From DAOTXN01 sp034435435 (lineage in GTDB: Bacteria; Chloroflexota; Anaerolineae; S140-20): a stretch of 64,000 nt of DNA. The translations under genes were made by a program, and so were the position numbers. The stretch spans positions 6,666 to 70,665 of the forward strand of contig DAOTXN010000087.1 of NCBI GenBank assembly GCA_034435435.1, written 5' to 3'. Below, one piece after another: positions 7,050 to 18,107 of this stretch. The first letter of the stretch is position 1; each line of letters opens with the position of its first letter. The notes under the pieces are model-generated. The model was not told the origin of the DNA, ran no database searches, and saw only the letters and a program-made list of their open reading frames with translations.

Positions 7050-8864
7050 ATGCTAACCGAACTGACCATCCGTGATTTTGCCATCATTGACGAATTGACC
7101 TTACGCCTGCATCCCGGTTTTAACGTGCTGACTGGCGAGACGGGCGCGGGCAAATCCATCGTCATCGACGCCGTGGACCTGCTGTTAGGCGGGCGCGGCG
7201 ACAGCGCCGTGGTCCGCACCGGGGCCGAGCGGGCCATCGTCGAAGGCACATTTCGGCTGGAGCCGCACGTCCAGGCCCGCCTTAACCCCCTGTTAGAGGC
7301 GAACGGATTAGAGGGCGACGCGCCCGATGCGCTGTTGCTGGGGCGTGAGATGCGCGCCAGCGGGCGCAGCGTGGGTCGGGTGAACGGGCGGGCGGTGACG
7401 TTGAGCCTGCTGCGCGAGATCGCCGCCGGGCTGGTAGACATCCACGGCCAGAGCGAACATCTGTCGCTGCTCCAGGTGCGCGCCCACCTGGACCTGCTCG
7501 ACCGCTACGCCGACTTGTGGGAGCTGCGCGGGCAGGTGGCCGACAAAGTGCGGGCGTTGCGTGAGGTGCGCCGCGAGCTGGACGAGCTGTTGCGTGACGA
7601 GCGCGCCCTGGCCCGCCGCGCCGACCTGCTCCAATTTCAGGTCGAAGAGATCGGCGGGGCCAACCTGCAACCCGGCGAAGAAGACGAGCTGTTACAGGAG
7701 CGCAACCGCCTGGCCAACGCCGAGCAATTGACCACGCTGGCCGCAGAAACTTACACCCTGTTGCGTGAAAGCGGCCACGATGAAAGCGCAGCCGCGCTGG
7801 ACCTGATCGACCAGGCCGTGCGGTCGCTCACGGCGCTGGTCAAACTGGATCCGCAACTGGAGCCGCAGCGTGAGACGCTGGAATCCATTTCGTATCAGCT
7901 CGATGACCTGGCGGCTGTGTTGCGCGATTATCAGGAGACGCTGGAAGCCGAGTGGAACCCGCGCCGCCTGGCCCGCGTCGAAGATCGGATAGACCTGGTC
8001 CAGCGCCTAAAGCGCAAGTACGGCGACTCGATAGAAGCGATTCTGGCCTTTGCGGCCAAGGCCGCCGCCGAGCTGGAAACCATCACCCACAGCGAGGAGC
8101 GCGTAAGCGAGTTGCGCGAGCAGGAGGCCGCGCTGCTGCAAGAGATCGGGGCGCTGGCCGCCGACCTGTCGGCCCGCCGCCGCGAGGCCGCCGAACGCCT
8201 CTCTTCCGCCGTCGAAACCGAGCTGGCCGATCTCAAAATGCAAGGAGCGCGTTTCGGCGTGGACTTTCAGTGGCGCCAGGACCCCACCGGCGTCCCGATA
8301 CCTAATACCCTATCTCCAATATCCTTCGACCTCACCGGCATCGACCACGTGGAATTCCTCGTCTCACCCAATCCCGGTGAAGACTTGAAACCGATGGTCA
8401 AAATCGCCTCCGGCGGCGAGACAGCCCGGCTCATGCTGGCGCTCAAAACCGTGCTCTCGCGCGCCGACGAGACGCCCACGCTGATCTTTGACGAGATCGA
8501 CCAGGGCATCGGCGGGCGGGTCGGCGCGACAGTGGGGCAAAAGCTGTGGGGATTGAGTGTGGCTAACGACGCGGCCATGGGTCATCAGGTCCTGTGCGTC
8601 ACCCACCTGCCCCAGTTGGCCGGTTACGGCGACCGGCACTTCAAGGTCGCCAAACAAGTGCTTCCGGCGACAGGGTCGGGACAGGGTGAGGAGCGCACCG
8701 TCACCGGCATTCAGCCTTTGGACGGCGACGCGCGGGTTGAGGAGCTGGCGCAAATGTTGGGCACGCTCAGTGACAGCACGCGGGAGAGTGCGCGGGAGAT
8801 TTTGGCGCAAGTAAAGGCTGTCAAGCTACCTTTTTCGCTTGACAGCCGCCGTTTTGTAGCCTAA
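7050..8864 (+). CDS. recN: DNA repair protein RecN
   Basis: A 604-residue SMC-like ATPase that acts in double-strand break repair. Walker A is GETGAGKSIVIDAV near the N-terminus, followed by the LLLGGRGDSAVVRTGA segment typical of RecN; a long central coiled coil (about residues 150-370) separates the halves. The ABC signature is KIASGGETARLMLALK and Walker B is TLIFDEIDQGIGG, then HQVLCVTHLPQLAGYGD. I start at the ATG at 7050, which follows GAGGAAA and gives the family N-terminus MLTELTIRDFAIID. The last coding bases form a terminator-like hairpin. Confidence 0.95.
   Translation: MLTELTIRDFAIIDELTLRLHPGFNVLTGETGAGKSIVIDAVDLLLGGRGDSAVVRTGAERAIVEGTFRLEPHVQARLNPLLEANGLEGDAPDALLLGREMRASGRSVGRVNGRAVTLSLLREIAAGLVDIHGQSEHLSLLQVRAHLDLLDRYADLWELRGQVADKVRALREVRRELDELLRDERALARRADLLQFQVEEIGGANLQPGEEDELLQERNRLANAEQLTTLAAETYTLLRESGHDESAAALDLIDQAVRSLTALVKLDPQLEPQRETLESISYQLDDLAAVLRDYQETLEAEWNPRRLARVEDRIDLVQRLKRKYGDSIEAILAFAAKAAAELETITHSEERVSELREQEAALLQEIGALAADLSARRREAAERLSSAVETELADLKMQGARFGVDFQWRQDPTGVPIPNTLSPISFDLTGIDHVEFLVSPNPGEDLKPMVKIASGGETARLMLALKTVLSRADETPTLIFDEIDQGIGGRVGATVGQKLWGLSVANDAAMGHQVLCVTHLPQLAGYGDRHFKVAKQVLPATGSGQGEERTVTGIQPLDGDARVEELAQMLGTLSDSTRESAREILAQVKAVKLPFSLDSRRFVA
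8816..8856 (+). terminator. Hairpin embedded in the end of recN
   Basis: GGCTGTCAAGC (8817-8827) is exactly complementary to GCTTGACAGCC (8837-8847), followed by GCCGTTTTG. It lies inside the last coding codons of recN, before its stop at 8862-8864. It is probably the recN terminator, with the reading frame running through it. Confidence 0.5.
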
Positions 8865-8958
8865 AATGAATCAGATGATACGTGTCTATTGCTTTGCGAG
8901 AGTGAGGTGCCGCTGACTCTATTCAACCACCTCGATCTTTAGCCAGGGAGAAAAGTCA

Positions 8959-9201
8959 ATGACGATAAAAGCTCAGCAAACTGTCAAGATGAGTGTAGAA
9001 GAGCTTACCAGTTTGTTAGAACCGCTCATGCGTCGCATTGTACGCGAGGAATTGGCCGAGTTCGCTGCGAGAGAACCTGAAATTTTTTACCTCGAACCAG
9101 ATTCGCCTCTTTACAAAGACATGGAGGAAATACTCTACCGAAAGGAACAGGGCCAGCTCAAGCTGTACACGCATGAAGAGGTTTGGGGTGAGCAACTATA
9201 G
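8959..9201 (+). CDS. Putative antitoxin of a RelE-like pair
   Basis: An 80-residue acidic protein with an N-terminal MSVEELTSLLEPLMRRIVREEL helix and a C-terminal YKDMEEILYRKEQGQLKLYTHEEVWG. That tail closely resembles small proteins encoded before RelE/ParE-type toxins in Chloroflexota and Cyanobacteria. The ATG follows a good GGGAGAAAAG site. Its 3' end overlaps the toxin gene by 14 bp, so translation is coupled. Assignment rests on size, charge and position rather than a named DNA-binding fold. Confidence 0.7.
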   Translation: MTIKAQQTVKMSVEELTSLLEPLMRRIVREELAEFAAREPEIFYLEPDSPLYKDMEEILYRKEQGQLKLYTHEEVWGEQL

Positions 9202-9514
9202 GGGCGTATATGAAGAAAAGTTCAGGCAGAATCTACAGCGCTATGCTGCAGTGCGCCATCGAATCAATCGCCGCGTTGATCGGGTGCTCTCTGACCCTTA
9301 TGCGAATAGTGAACTCTTGGCAGAGACGAGCAAGTTGAATCTTCGCGGTTGCCGAAGCGCTCGTGTTGACCGCAACTTTCGGATCATCTTTGTAATCTGC
9401 GAGGAGTGTCGGCGTATACCCAGGTGTGAGTATTGCTTCTGTGAAGGATTAGCTGACAAAACTGTCGTCTTTATGACCGTAGGGCCTCATGATCGTGCGT
9501 ATGAGATGAAGTAG
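9188..9514 (+). CDS. RelE/ParE-like toxin with a Cys-rich insertion
   Basis: About 108 residues with a RelE/ParE-type plan: YEEKFRQNLQRYAAVRHRINRRVDRVLSDP helices, then LNLRGCRSARVDRNFRIIFVI strands and a C-terminal VVFMTVGPHDRAYEM strand. RelE enzymes cut mRNA on the ribosome. Between the last strands is a short loop rich in cysteine (CEEC, then CEYCFC), unusual for the family and possibly metal-binding. I start at GTG 9188, which has GAAGAGG 7 bp before it; a longer in-frame ORF reaching back to 9038 would overlap most of the antitoxin gene. It is followed by a clear terminator. Confidence 0.72.
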   Translation: MSNYRGVYEEKFRQNLQRYAAVRHRINRRVDRVLSDPYANSELLAETSKLNLRGCRSARVDRNFRIIFVICEECRRIPRCEYCFCEGLADKTVVFMTVGPHDRAYEMK

Positions 9515-9568
9515 AATGAAGCCAGGTTTTGGAGCGACTTGAGGCGCTGAAAATCATCCGCCAGGCTC

Positions 9569-9600
9569 AAGAGGCAAAGCACTCGGCTTGCCTCTTTTTG
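9569..9600 (+). terminator. Rho-independent terminator after the toxin-antitoxin pair
   Basis: GAGGCAA (9571-9577) pairs with TTGCCTC (9588-9594) around a 10-nt loop and is followed by TTTTTG. It closes the toxin-antitoxin transcript before the aconitase gene. Confidence 0.8.
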
Positions 9601-9643
9601 TTTGTTTAGCCCGCGATTCGGATGAATTCACCCCGGTTTGGTG

Positions 9644-9649
9644 TATAAT
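9644..9649 (+). promoter_or_regulatory. Probable -10 element of the aconitase gene
   Basis: A perfect TATAAT 45 bp before the start codon. No good -35 hexamer lies at the proper distance, so the promoter may depend on an activator or an extended element (GTGTATAAT). Confidence 0.4.
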
Positions 9650-9693
9650 TACGGACGGTATGTTGAGTTGATGAAAACAGAAAGGACATTGAT

Positions 9694-12381
<2,688 letters not shown>

Positions 12382-12397
12382 AACAATGTCCGAGTAA

Positions 12398-12428
12398 AGA
12401 AACCCGGTTTTTGAGAAACCGGGTTTCT
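12398..12428. terminator. Bidirectional terminator between acnA and the GT39 gene
   Basis: AGAAACCCGGTTT (12398-12410) is exactly complementary to AAACCGGGTTTCT (12416-12428) with a 5-nt loop. Both genes end here convergently, 17 bp and 3 bp away, so one hairpin can serve both. Confidence 0.8.
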
Positions 12429-12430
12429 GT

Positions 12431-14440
12431 TTACTGGCCGACGACCACCTCCCCCACTATCACCCCGTCGGCGGCCGGGTTGCCGCTGGCGTCCAGCACC
12501 GGCGCGTTGACCACGTCGGGATAGCTGTAGCTGACGCCCCACAGCCGGTAGCGCCCCGGCGGCAGGTCCGGCGGCGTGGGGATGGCAAAACGATTCAATA
12601 CCAGGTCGCCAACGTGCCAGTAGTGCGTGGGGAACCAGGCGCCGTCGTTCTGCCCCCACTGCCCTCCCTTCTCGTCCAGCAATTGGACCGAAAAGTGATA
12701 ATGGGTGCCTGGGGGGGGCAGGTCGCGCACCCACCAGGCCAGCCACACCTCCAGCGTCTCGCCGGGCGAGGTGTTTTCGGGGAATGCCGACGCAAAATAG
12801 GCCACGCCGTTGGCGAGGTTAATGGGTTCGGGGAACACGTTCAACCCGGCCACCACATCTTCACGGTCGGGACCGTCGCGGTAAAAGAGGCGGTAGCTCC
12901 AGCCGTCGGGCAGGTCCACTGACGGACCAGGGCGCACATACTCCATCGCTTCCAAACGCTGCAAAATGGGCATCAGCGGATGCGTCTTGTCGTCGGGTTG
13001 AATCGGCCCCAGCACGTACACGGCGCTGGACGTGGCGGGGACGGGCAGCGCGGCCCGCCCGTCGGCAAAGCGGTGCGGCGTGCGGAACAGCAGAGCCTCG
13101 AACACGGTGATGGTCTCGTCGACGCGCAGATCCACGCCGGGGGACAGCACGATGATTTCGGCCGGGTCGGCCAGTTTGCGCGCCGCTTGGGCCGCCATGC
13201 GCGGGTATTTGAGCGGGATGCCGTGCCCGCCGGTGGTCGGGTAGCGCTCCATAAACGTAAACAGCCGCCCCACCACCGCCAGTTGCCAGCCGCCCCACAC
13301 GAGCAGCGCCAATGCGACCAACGGCGCAGCCAGCGGCGCGGCGCGATGCGCCAGCCCCAGCCGAAAAGCGCGCGCGCGGGCCAGCCCGTCGCTCACCAAA
13401 ATCCCGACCAGCAGAAACTGCACCGGGTAGAGCAGGACAAAGTTGTGCGGCTGCACGGTCGCCGTCGAGCGGGTCTGCAAAGCCACCGGGACGAAAAACC
13501 AGAGCAATAGCAAAAAGAGCGGGCGGCGGCGCTCCTGCGGCCCGGTGAGCGCCTGCCACATCGCATATCCAATCGCCACGACCACCAGCCCCATCATCAG
13601 CCCATTCAGCCCCCACCCATCGGGCAGGCCGTCGAGGAAGGTCTGAAAGCGCCCGCCGGTCTGAGCGTGAATGCCTTCGCTGCCGGTGAGCCGCAGGGCA
13701 TAGTGCAGCGCGTCGAGAGAATAGTGCGCGGTCCCCCCGCCCAGATAGTCCAAAAAGCCGCGCAGATTGGGCCAGTCGTGGCGTAGCTCGTAAAGTAGAT
13801 AGGGCGCGAAGGCCAGCCCGAGGATGAGCAACCCCACCAGCAACGGGCGCGGGGCCACGCGCCGCCAAAACAGCGCCATCGAGATGAGCAGCATGGGGAT
13901 AAAGGCCAGCCCCTCCAGTTGCAGGCCGATCAGCGCGGCCAGGCTGGCCAAGGCGCTCACCAGCGCCCAGGGTCGCCCGCGCACAAAGGTCGCAAAAAGA
14001 GAGGCGAAAAAAAGCAGCGTCACCAGCGGCAGGTCACGCGGCCAGATTTTGCGCGCATAGACCACCGCCCACGGGCTGAGCGCGAATAAAAAAGCGGCCA
14101 ACAACCCCACCCCGCGCCCAAAATAGGCCCGACCAAACAAATAACAGGCCAATACCGCCAGCGCGTTGAGCAGCCCGGCGAACAGGATCGCCGCCAACGG
14201 GTCGGGCCACAGGCGCAGAACCAGCGACATCATGTACTCGGTCAGCGGCAAGTTGGCCACGCCGATAGACGAGCCGACCCCGATGGCGGGGCGTTGGCCG
14301 CGATAGGCGATGTTGAGCGCATCCACGGTCACGTTGGCCTCGTCCAGCTTGAACTCGGCCAGCGCCGGCCAGCCCATGCGCAGAGTAAAGGCCAGCGCCA
14401 GAATGCCGATCAGCGCCCACAACTCCTGATTTTTGTGCAT
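12431..14440 (-). CDS. Membrane glycosyltransferase, GT39/PMT superfamily
   Basis: About 669 residues: roughly a dozen hydrophobic helices in the first two thirds and a soluble C-terminal domain ending in a beta-rich segment. After the first helix comes EFKLDEANV, the acidic loop that in ArnT/PMT-type enzymes holds the catalytic acid, and ALSPWAVVYARKIWPRDLPLV resembles the conserved second loop. Such enzymes move sugars from polyprenyl phosphates to proteins or lipids outside the membrane. I start at ATG 14440, behind AGGGACAGGGAT; a GTG at 14467 overlaps the preceding gene. The substrate is unknown. Confidence 0.82.
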   Translation of the reverse strand: MHKNQELWALIGILALAFTLRMGWPALAEFKLDEANVTVDALNIAYRGQRPAIGVGSSIGVANLPLTEYMMSLVLRLWPDPLAAILFAGLLNALAVLACYLFGRAYFGRGVGLLAAFLFALSPWAVVYARKIWPRDLPLVTLLFFASLFATFVRGRPWALVSALASLAALIGLQLEGLAFIPMLLISMALFWRRVAPRPLLVGLLILGLAFAPYLLYELRHDWPNLRGFLDYLGGGTAHYSLDALHYALRLTGSEGIHAQTGGRFQTFLDGLPDGWGLNGLMMGLVVVAIGYAMWQALTGPQERRRPLFLLLLWFFVPVALQTRSTATVQPHNFVLLYPVQFLLVGILVSDGLARARAFRLGLAHRAAPLAAPLVALALLVWGGWQLAVVGRLFTFMERYPTTGGHGIPLKYPRMAAQAARKLADPAEIIVLSPGVDLRVDETITVFEALLFRTPHRFADGRAALPVPATSSAVYVLGPIQPDDKTHPLMPILQRLEAMEYVRPGPSVDLPDGWSYRLFYRDGPDREDVVAGLNVFPEPINLANGVAYFASAFPENTSPGETLEVWLAWWVRDLPPPGTHYHFSVQLLDEKGGQWGQNDGAWFPTHYWHVGDLVLNRFAIPTPPDLPPGRYRLWGVSYSYPDVVNAPVLDASGNPAADGVIVGEVVVGQ

Positions 14441-14454
14441 ATCCCTGTCCCTGC

Positions 14455-15636
14455 TCAGTCGGGCCACGATTCTAAAGCGTTAATAGCCTGCTCGATGGCC
14501 TGGGCCAGTTGCGGCGGTAGCTCCGGCTGTGCGGCCTTGAGATCCTCGTGCAGCGCGAGAATCACGGCATAGTCGGCGCGCAGAGGCCCCTCGTATTCCA
14601 TCGAAGGTTCAAACCTGGCCCGCATTCGCCCTTCCACCCGGCCCCAGCCGCGCCGGACCGCGTCCTTTCGCACCAGGTTCAACACCAGCCAACCGGCAGG
14701 GTTGGCTTCCTGGCCTTCAAACACGACAAAGACGGCGTCGTAAAGCGTCAGGAAAGGAACGAATATCCGATGGCGATAATTCTGGTGCGTGAAGCAGATG
14801 TAACGCTCGGTCCGGCCCGACCACGCTGCGACCGCGTCCACGATGCGCGTCTCCAGCTCGCCGGCCGTCGCGGCGGTGGGTGGGCGCGTGCCGGGCGCCA
14901 GGATAAAGTCGTATCCTGCGCCAATGGGAAAGCCCAAAGCGGTCTTGGATGAACGGGTGATTTGCAGCGTGAGGGCCTCCTGGCTCACCAGGCTCAACAG
15001 CGCCGTGTAGAAAATCGTATAGGCGTCGTGACCCTGGACCAGTGTGCTGATGCTGGCCGGATAGCGCAGCGGGCGACGTAGCGAGACAGAGAGCGCGACT
15101 GTCTGCGGCGCTGTGGCCGTGAATTCGGTCAGCGGCAAGCCCAGCAGACTGTGGCGCTGCCAGGTCTGCCCCGTGGTCCGGTGGGACACCGTCCAGCCGC
15201 TCGCCAGGAAGCCGAACGCGCCGATGGCCGCCGAGATCAGCCCCAGCGCCGCGACGCACAGGCTGGCAGGGAACCAGCGGACCAGGAAGGCCAACCCGCC
15301 CCCGGCCAACCCCGCCCCAAGGATCAAGCAGCCCCAGTTTCTACCGCTGCTGCCCAAGCCCGGCGTGCGCACGACGTGATAGGGGCACGCGCCCGATTCC
15401 TGGTCTGGGCAAGCTCGCAGCGCCGGGCCGAGGACGCGTCCGCAGCGTTCGCAGCGCAAGGCTTCCGGCTGTGCATTGGCTGTAGGTCGGCGGCCAAAGA
15501 ACACAGCCTGTTTGACCCGAAACTGGCGCCTTTGCTCGCGGTCTCGTTGGAGGATGAGCAGAACCACGCCAGTCGCCACCAGCGAAAACGCGCCAATCAG
15601 GACAAAGACAAGCACAAGCTCGATGCCGTCATTCAT
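14455..15636 (-). CDS. Membrane protein of unknown function with a Cys-rich cytoplasmic segment
   Basis: A 393-residue protein with one N-terminal helix (about residues 6-28), a basic stretch, a CERCGRVLG-CPDQESGACPYH zinc-ribbon-like segment (about 62-85), two more helices (about 100-150) and a C-terminal soluble domain of about 240 residues. I recognise no family. Its end lies 15 bp from the glycosyltransferase ATG on the same strand, so the two are probably an operon, suggesting a cell-surface role by association only. Confidence 0.6.
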   Translation of the reverse strand: MNDGIELVLVFVLIGAFSLVATGVVLLILQRDREQRRQFRVKQAVFFGRRPTANAQPEALRCERCGRVLGPALRACPDQESGACPYHVVRTPGLGSSGRNWGCLILGAGLAGGGLAFLVRWFPASLCVAALGLISAAIGAFGFLASGWTVSHRTTGQTWQRHSLLGLPLTEFTATAPQTVALSVSLRRPLRYPASISTLVQGHDAYTIFYTALLSLVSQEALTLQITRSSKTALGFPIGAGYDFILAPGTRPPTAATAGELETRIVDAVAAWSGRTERYICFTHQNYRHRIFVPFLTLYDAVFVVFEGQEANPAGWLVLNLVRKDAVRRGWGRVEGRMRARFEPSMEYEGPLRADYAVILALHEDLKAAQPELPPQLAQAIEQAINALESWPD

Positions 15637-15754
15637 GGTTTCACCTTCCTCAGCAGGAGCTGTGTTGACCTTGTGCGATTATAGCTTAATGCGCCTGCTC
15701 GCACAAATTGCGGCGCGGGCCGGAGCGGACACAGGGCGCAGGCGATCCCGTGGA

Positions 15755-15784
15755 TTGGCTTGCATGAACAAAAAGAGGTATAAT
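15755..15784 (+). promoter_or_regulatory. Promoter of the DUF3068 gene
   Basis: TTGGCT (15755-15760), an 18-bp spacer and a perfect TATAAT (15779-15784) lie about 75 bp before the start codon at 15858, in the divergent gap with the 14455-15636 gene. Confidence 0.6.
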
Positions 15785-15857
15785 CCATTCACTTCAATAA
15801 CCGGGTGACGGCGCCCGGATGACCCACACAGCATTTCAGAGAAAGGAGAAAAGCGCT

Positions 15858-16982
15858 ATGAGTTCCAAGATAACCGGAATAGTCGTTCTTGTTTTGGGCA
15901 TTGTGCTCATTGCGGCCGGACTGGTCATCAAGTTCGTGATCCTGCCCGGACAGGCCCAATGGCCCGACGACGTAGACTCGGTCCGCACCTACGATGGTAC
16001 TCTGGTGGTGATGTTGAATCCCCAAGCGTTGCAAAGCGGAGATATGGCCAATCTCTTCCTGCGAGACGTTCCCATCACCAACGAACGCCACGTGACTACA
16101 GAGGAGGTCAAGGGCAGCAAAGCTATCGTGCGTGAGATTGCCAAGATGCTGGGGCCGGGCGGCCAAGAGATCATCGGCTCGGACACGTGGTACGCCATCG
16201 ACCGCAAGTCTATGGACCATCTGGCCCTGGACAAGGCCGCTGGCTTTAACAACAGTGACAAAATCCTGGCCCGCGAGGGCTTGGTCATCGGCTTTCCCAT
16301 CGGCACCGAGAAAAAAGATTACCAGGGCTGGAGCGACGATTACCAGACCTTGGTCACCGTGAGCTTTGTGCGCACGGAAAAGCACGCCGCCAGTGGTCTG
16401 GACACCTACGTGTTTGAGTCCAAGTCGGGAGCCAAAGAAATCAAGGATCCCGAGCTGCTGGCGACTTTTCCACCGGGCTTGCCCAAGTCGTTGTTCCTGA
16501 CGCTGGCTGCGGGTCTCGAGCTGCCCCCGGCGTTGGCCGACTTGAAAGAGCCATTGGGCCTGGTGTTGCAAAACCTGCCCGACCTGGTGCCGCTCAAGTA
16601 CACGTATGAGTACGAGACCACCTATTGGGTCGAACCGACCACCGGCGTGCTGATTGACTATGACAAGCACGAGGTGCGCCAGGCAGCTTTGGCAAAGGAT
16701 GTCTTGACCCAGGCCGCGCAAGGCGCAGGGCTGCCTGCAGAGGCGTTGACCAAGCTCGGCCAGGTTTTGACTCTCATGCCTGATCCCTATCCGTTGGCAG
16801 CGGTGTTTGAACAGAGCTATCACTCCTCGGATCAATCCATCCAGGACGCGGCCAAAGACGCCAAGGATGCCAAGTCTCAACTCACTTTGTTTGGCACGAC
16901 CATACCCTTTGGCCTGATAGCAGCCGGACTCCTGGTGGCTATCGTAGGATTGTTCCTAGTGCTGCGGTCTAGGGGAAGTTGA
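15858..16982 (+). CDS. DUF3068 family membrane-anchored protein
   Basis: A 374-residue protein with transmembrane helices at both ends (about residues 6-28 and 345-368) around an extracytoplasmic domain. It matches DUF3068 (annotated as porin PorA-like family in Actinobacteria) in overall plan and in GLVIGFPIGTEKKDYQGWSDDYQ and the TYEYETTYWVEPTTGVLIDYDKHE segment. The ATG at 15858 follows AAAGGAGAA. The family's function is not established; the two-anchor plan suggests envelope structure or sensing. It stands alone before a palindromic repeat. Confidence 0.75.
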   Translation: MSSKITGIVVLVLGIVLIAAGLVIKFVILPGQAQWPDDVDSVRTYDGTLVVMLNPQALQSGDMANLFLRDVPITNERHVTTEEVKGSKAIVREIAKMLGPGGQEIIGSDTWYAIDRKSMDHLALDKAAGFNNSDKILAREGLVIGFPIGTEKKDYQGWSDDYQTLVTVSFVRTEKHAASGLDTYVFESKSGAKEIKDPELLATFPPGLPKSLFLTLAAGLELPPALADLKEPLGLVLQNLPDLVPLKYTYEYETTYWVEPTTGVLIDYDKHEVRQAALAKDVLTQAAQGAGLPAEALTKLGQVLTLMPDPYPLAAVFEQSYHSSDQSIQDAAKDAKDAKSQLTLFGTTIPFGLIAAGLLVAIVGLFLVLRSRGS

Positions 16983-17012
16983 ACCCAACACCTTTCAATT
17001 AAAGGCAGAACA

Positions 17013-17079
17013 CACCGCTGAGATGCAGAGAGCGCCGAGAAATATCCTGTATCTCTGCGTTCTCAGCGTCTCGGCGGTG
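17013..17079. repeat. Imperfect palindromic repeat
   Basis: CACCGCTGAGA (17013-17023) and TCTCGGCGGTG (17069-17079) form inverted ends, with ATGCAGAGAGCG and ATCTCTGCGTT inside also complementary. It lies between the DUF3068 and kinase-like genes and looks like a dispersed intergenic repeat. Confidence 0.55.
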
Positions 17080-17147
17080 ATGTCTTGGGGTATTCGAGAA
17101 CCAACGGTGTAGATGCGGCGAGCAATTTTTTATTGGGGAGACCGGTT

Positions 17148-18107
17148 ATGCCTGCTGTAAGACAAGTGAATCACTATGAACTGACAGAATTGATCGATCA
17201 GGGCGAGATATTGAGCGTTTACCGCGCCCGGGATACTGAGCTCAACCAACCGGTGATCCTCAAGCTCGTAAATTCGGACGATGCCGGACTCATCGAACGC
17301 TTTCGTCGGGAGGCTAAGCCGTGGCTGGGGCTTCACCTCCCTCACATGCTGCCCGTGCGTCAAATTCACGCGGGCAGAGATGCATGTTATGTGGTGACCG
17401 ACGTTCCCGAAGGCCAGTCGTTGGAACAGCGTATCGCCCGATCCGGGCCGTTGGACATCGACGATGTGTTGTCGGTTGTCTCTCAAGTGGCTGAGGCCCT
17501 GGATTATGCTCACAAGCAGGACCTTGTGCATGGCGACGTGCGTCCGGCCAACATCTACCTGGCAGGCAAGACCGTAACGTTGGCTAATGTTCGCCTCTTG
17601 GAAGCGGTGGGCGCAACGCCGGTTTACATGGCGCCCGAGCAATTGGATGCCGCCCGCGCTGCGAACGTCGATCAGCGCAGCGACGTCTATGCACTGGGTT
17701 GCGTGGTATACGAGATGCTGACCGGCCGGCCTCCGTTTGAGGGTAGCGCTGAAGAAGTGATCGCGGCGCATCAGACCCAGCGACCGGCGCCGCCGCGTGT
17801 TTACAATCCAGACCTGCTGCCAGTATTGGACGCCATCTTGCTCAAAGCGTTGGCCAAACCGCCCTCCAGCCGGTATCAAACGGCCGGCGTGCTGACAGCG
17901 GCATTGCACGAAGCGGTACAAGATGCACAGACCCGGCGCATGGCCGGCGGTGAGGTTTTTGATCGTCGCAGCGCCGTGGACACAAAAGCAACCCGCCCCG
18001 TTTCGGTGTCGGACGACATTAGACGGGTGCCCGTCTGGATTTGGATCGGCGCAGGGATTTTACTTGCGGTGATAGTCGCCACCGTTATTTTGCTGGCTAC
18101 GGGTTAA
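17148..18107 (+). CDS. Serine/threonine protein kinase-like protein, probable pseudokinase
   Basis: A 319-residue protein with a kinase domain (about residues 8-275) and a C-terminal transmembrane helix (about 296-316). The beta-3 lysine (VILKLV, Lys39), catalytic-loop HGD...N (residues 128-135), APE (162-164) and a later Asp179 are present. The glycine loop keeps one of three Gly, and ANV stands where DFG should be (146-148), so the Mg-binding Asp is missing. Catalysis is therefore doubtful and a scaffold or sensor role likely. ATG 17148 has GGGGAG before it. The gene converges on the homoserine dehydrogenase gene, overlapping by 4 bp. Confidence 0.82.
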   Translation: MPAVRQVNHYELTELIDQGEILSVYRARDTELNQPVILKLVNSDDAGLIERFRREAKPWLGLHLPHMLPVRQIHAGRDACYVVTDVPEGQSLEQRIARSGPLDIDDVLSVVSQVAEALDYAHKQDLVHGDVRPANIYLAGKTVTLANVRLLEAVGATPVYMAPEQLDAARAANVDQRSDVYALGCVVYEMLTGRPPFEGSAEEVIAAHQTQRPAPPRVYNPDLLPVLDAILLKALAKPPSSRYQTAGVLTAALHEAVQDAQTRRMAGGEVFDRRSAVDTKATRPVSVSDDIRRVPVWIWIGAGILLAVIVATVILLATG

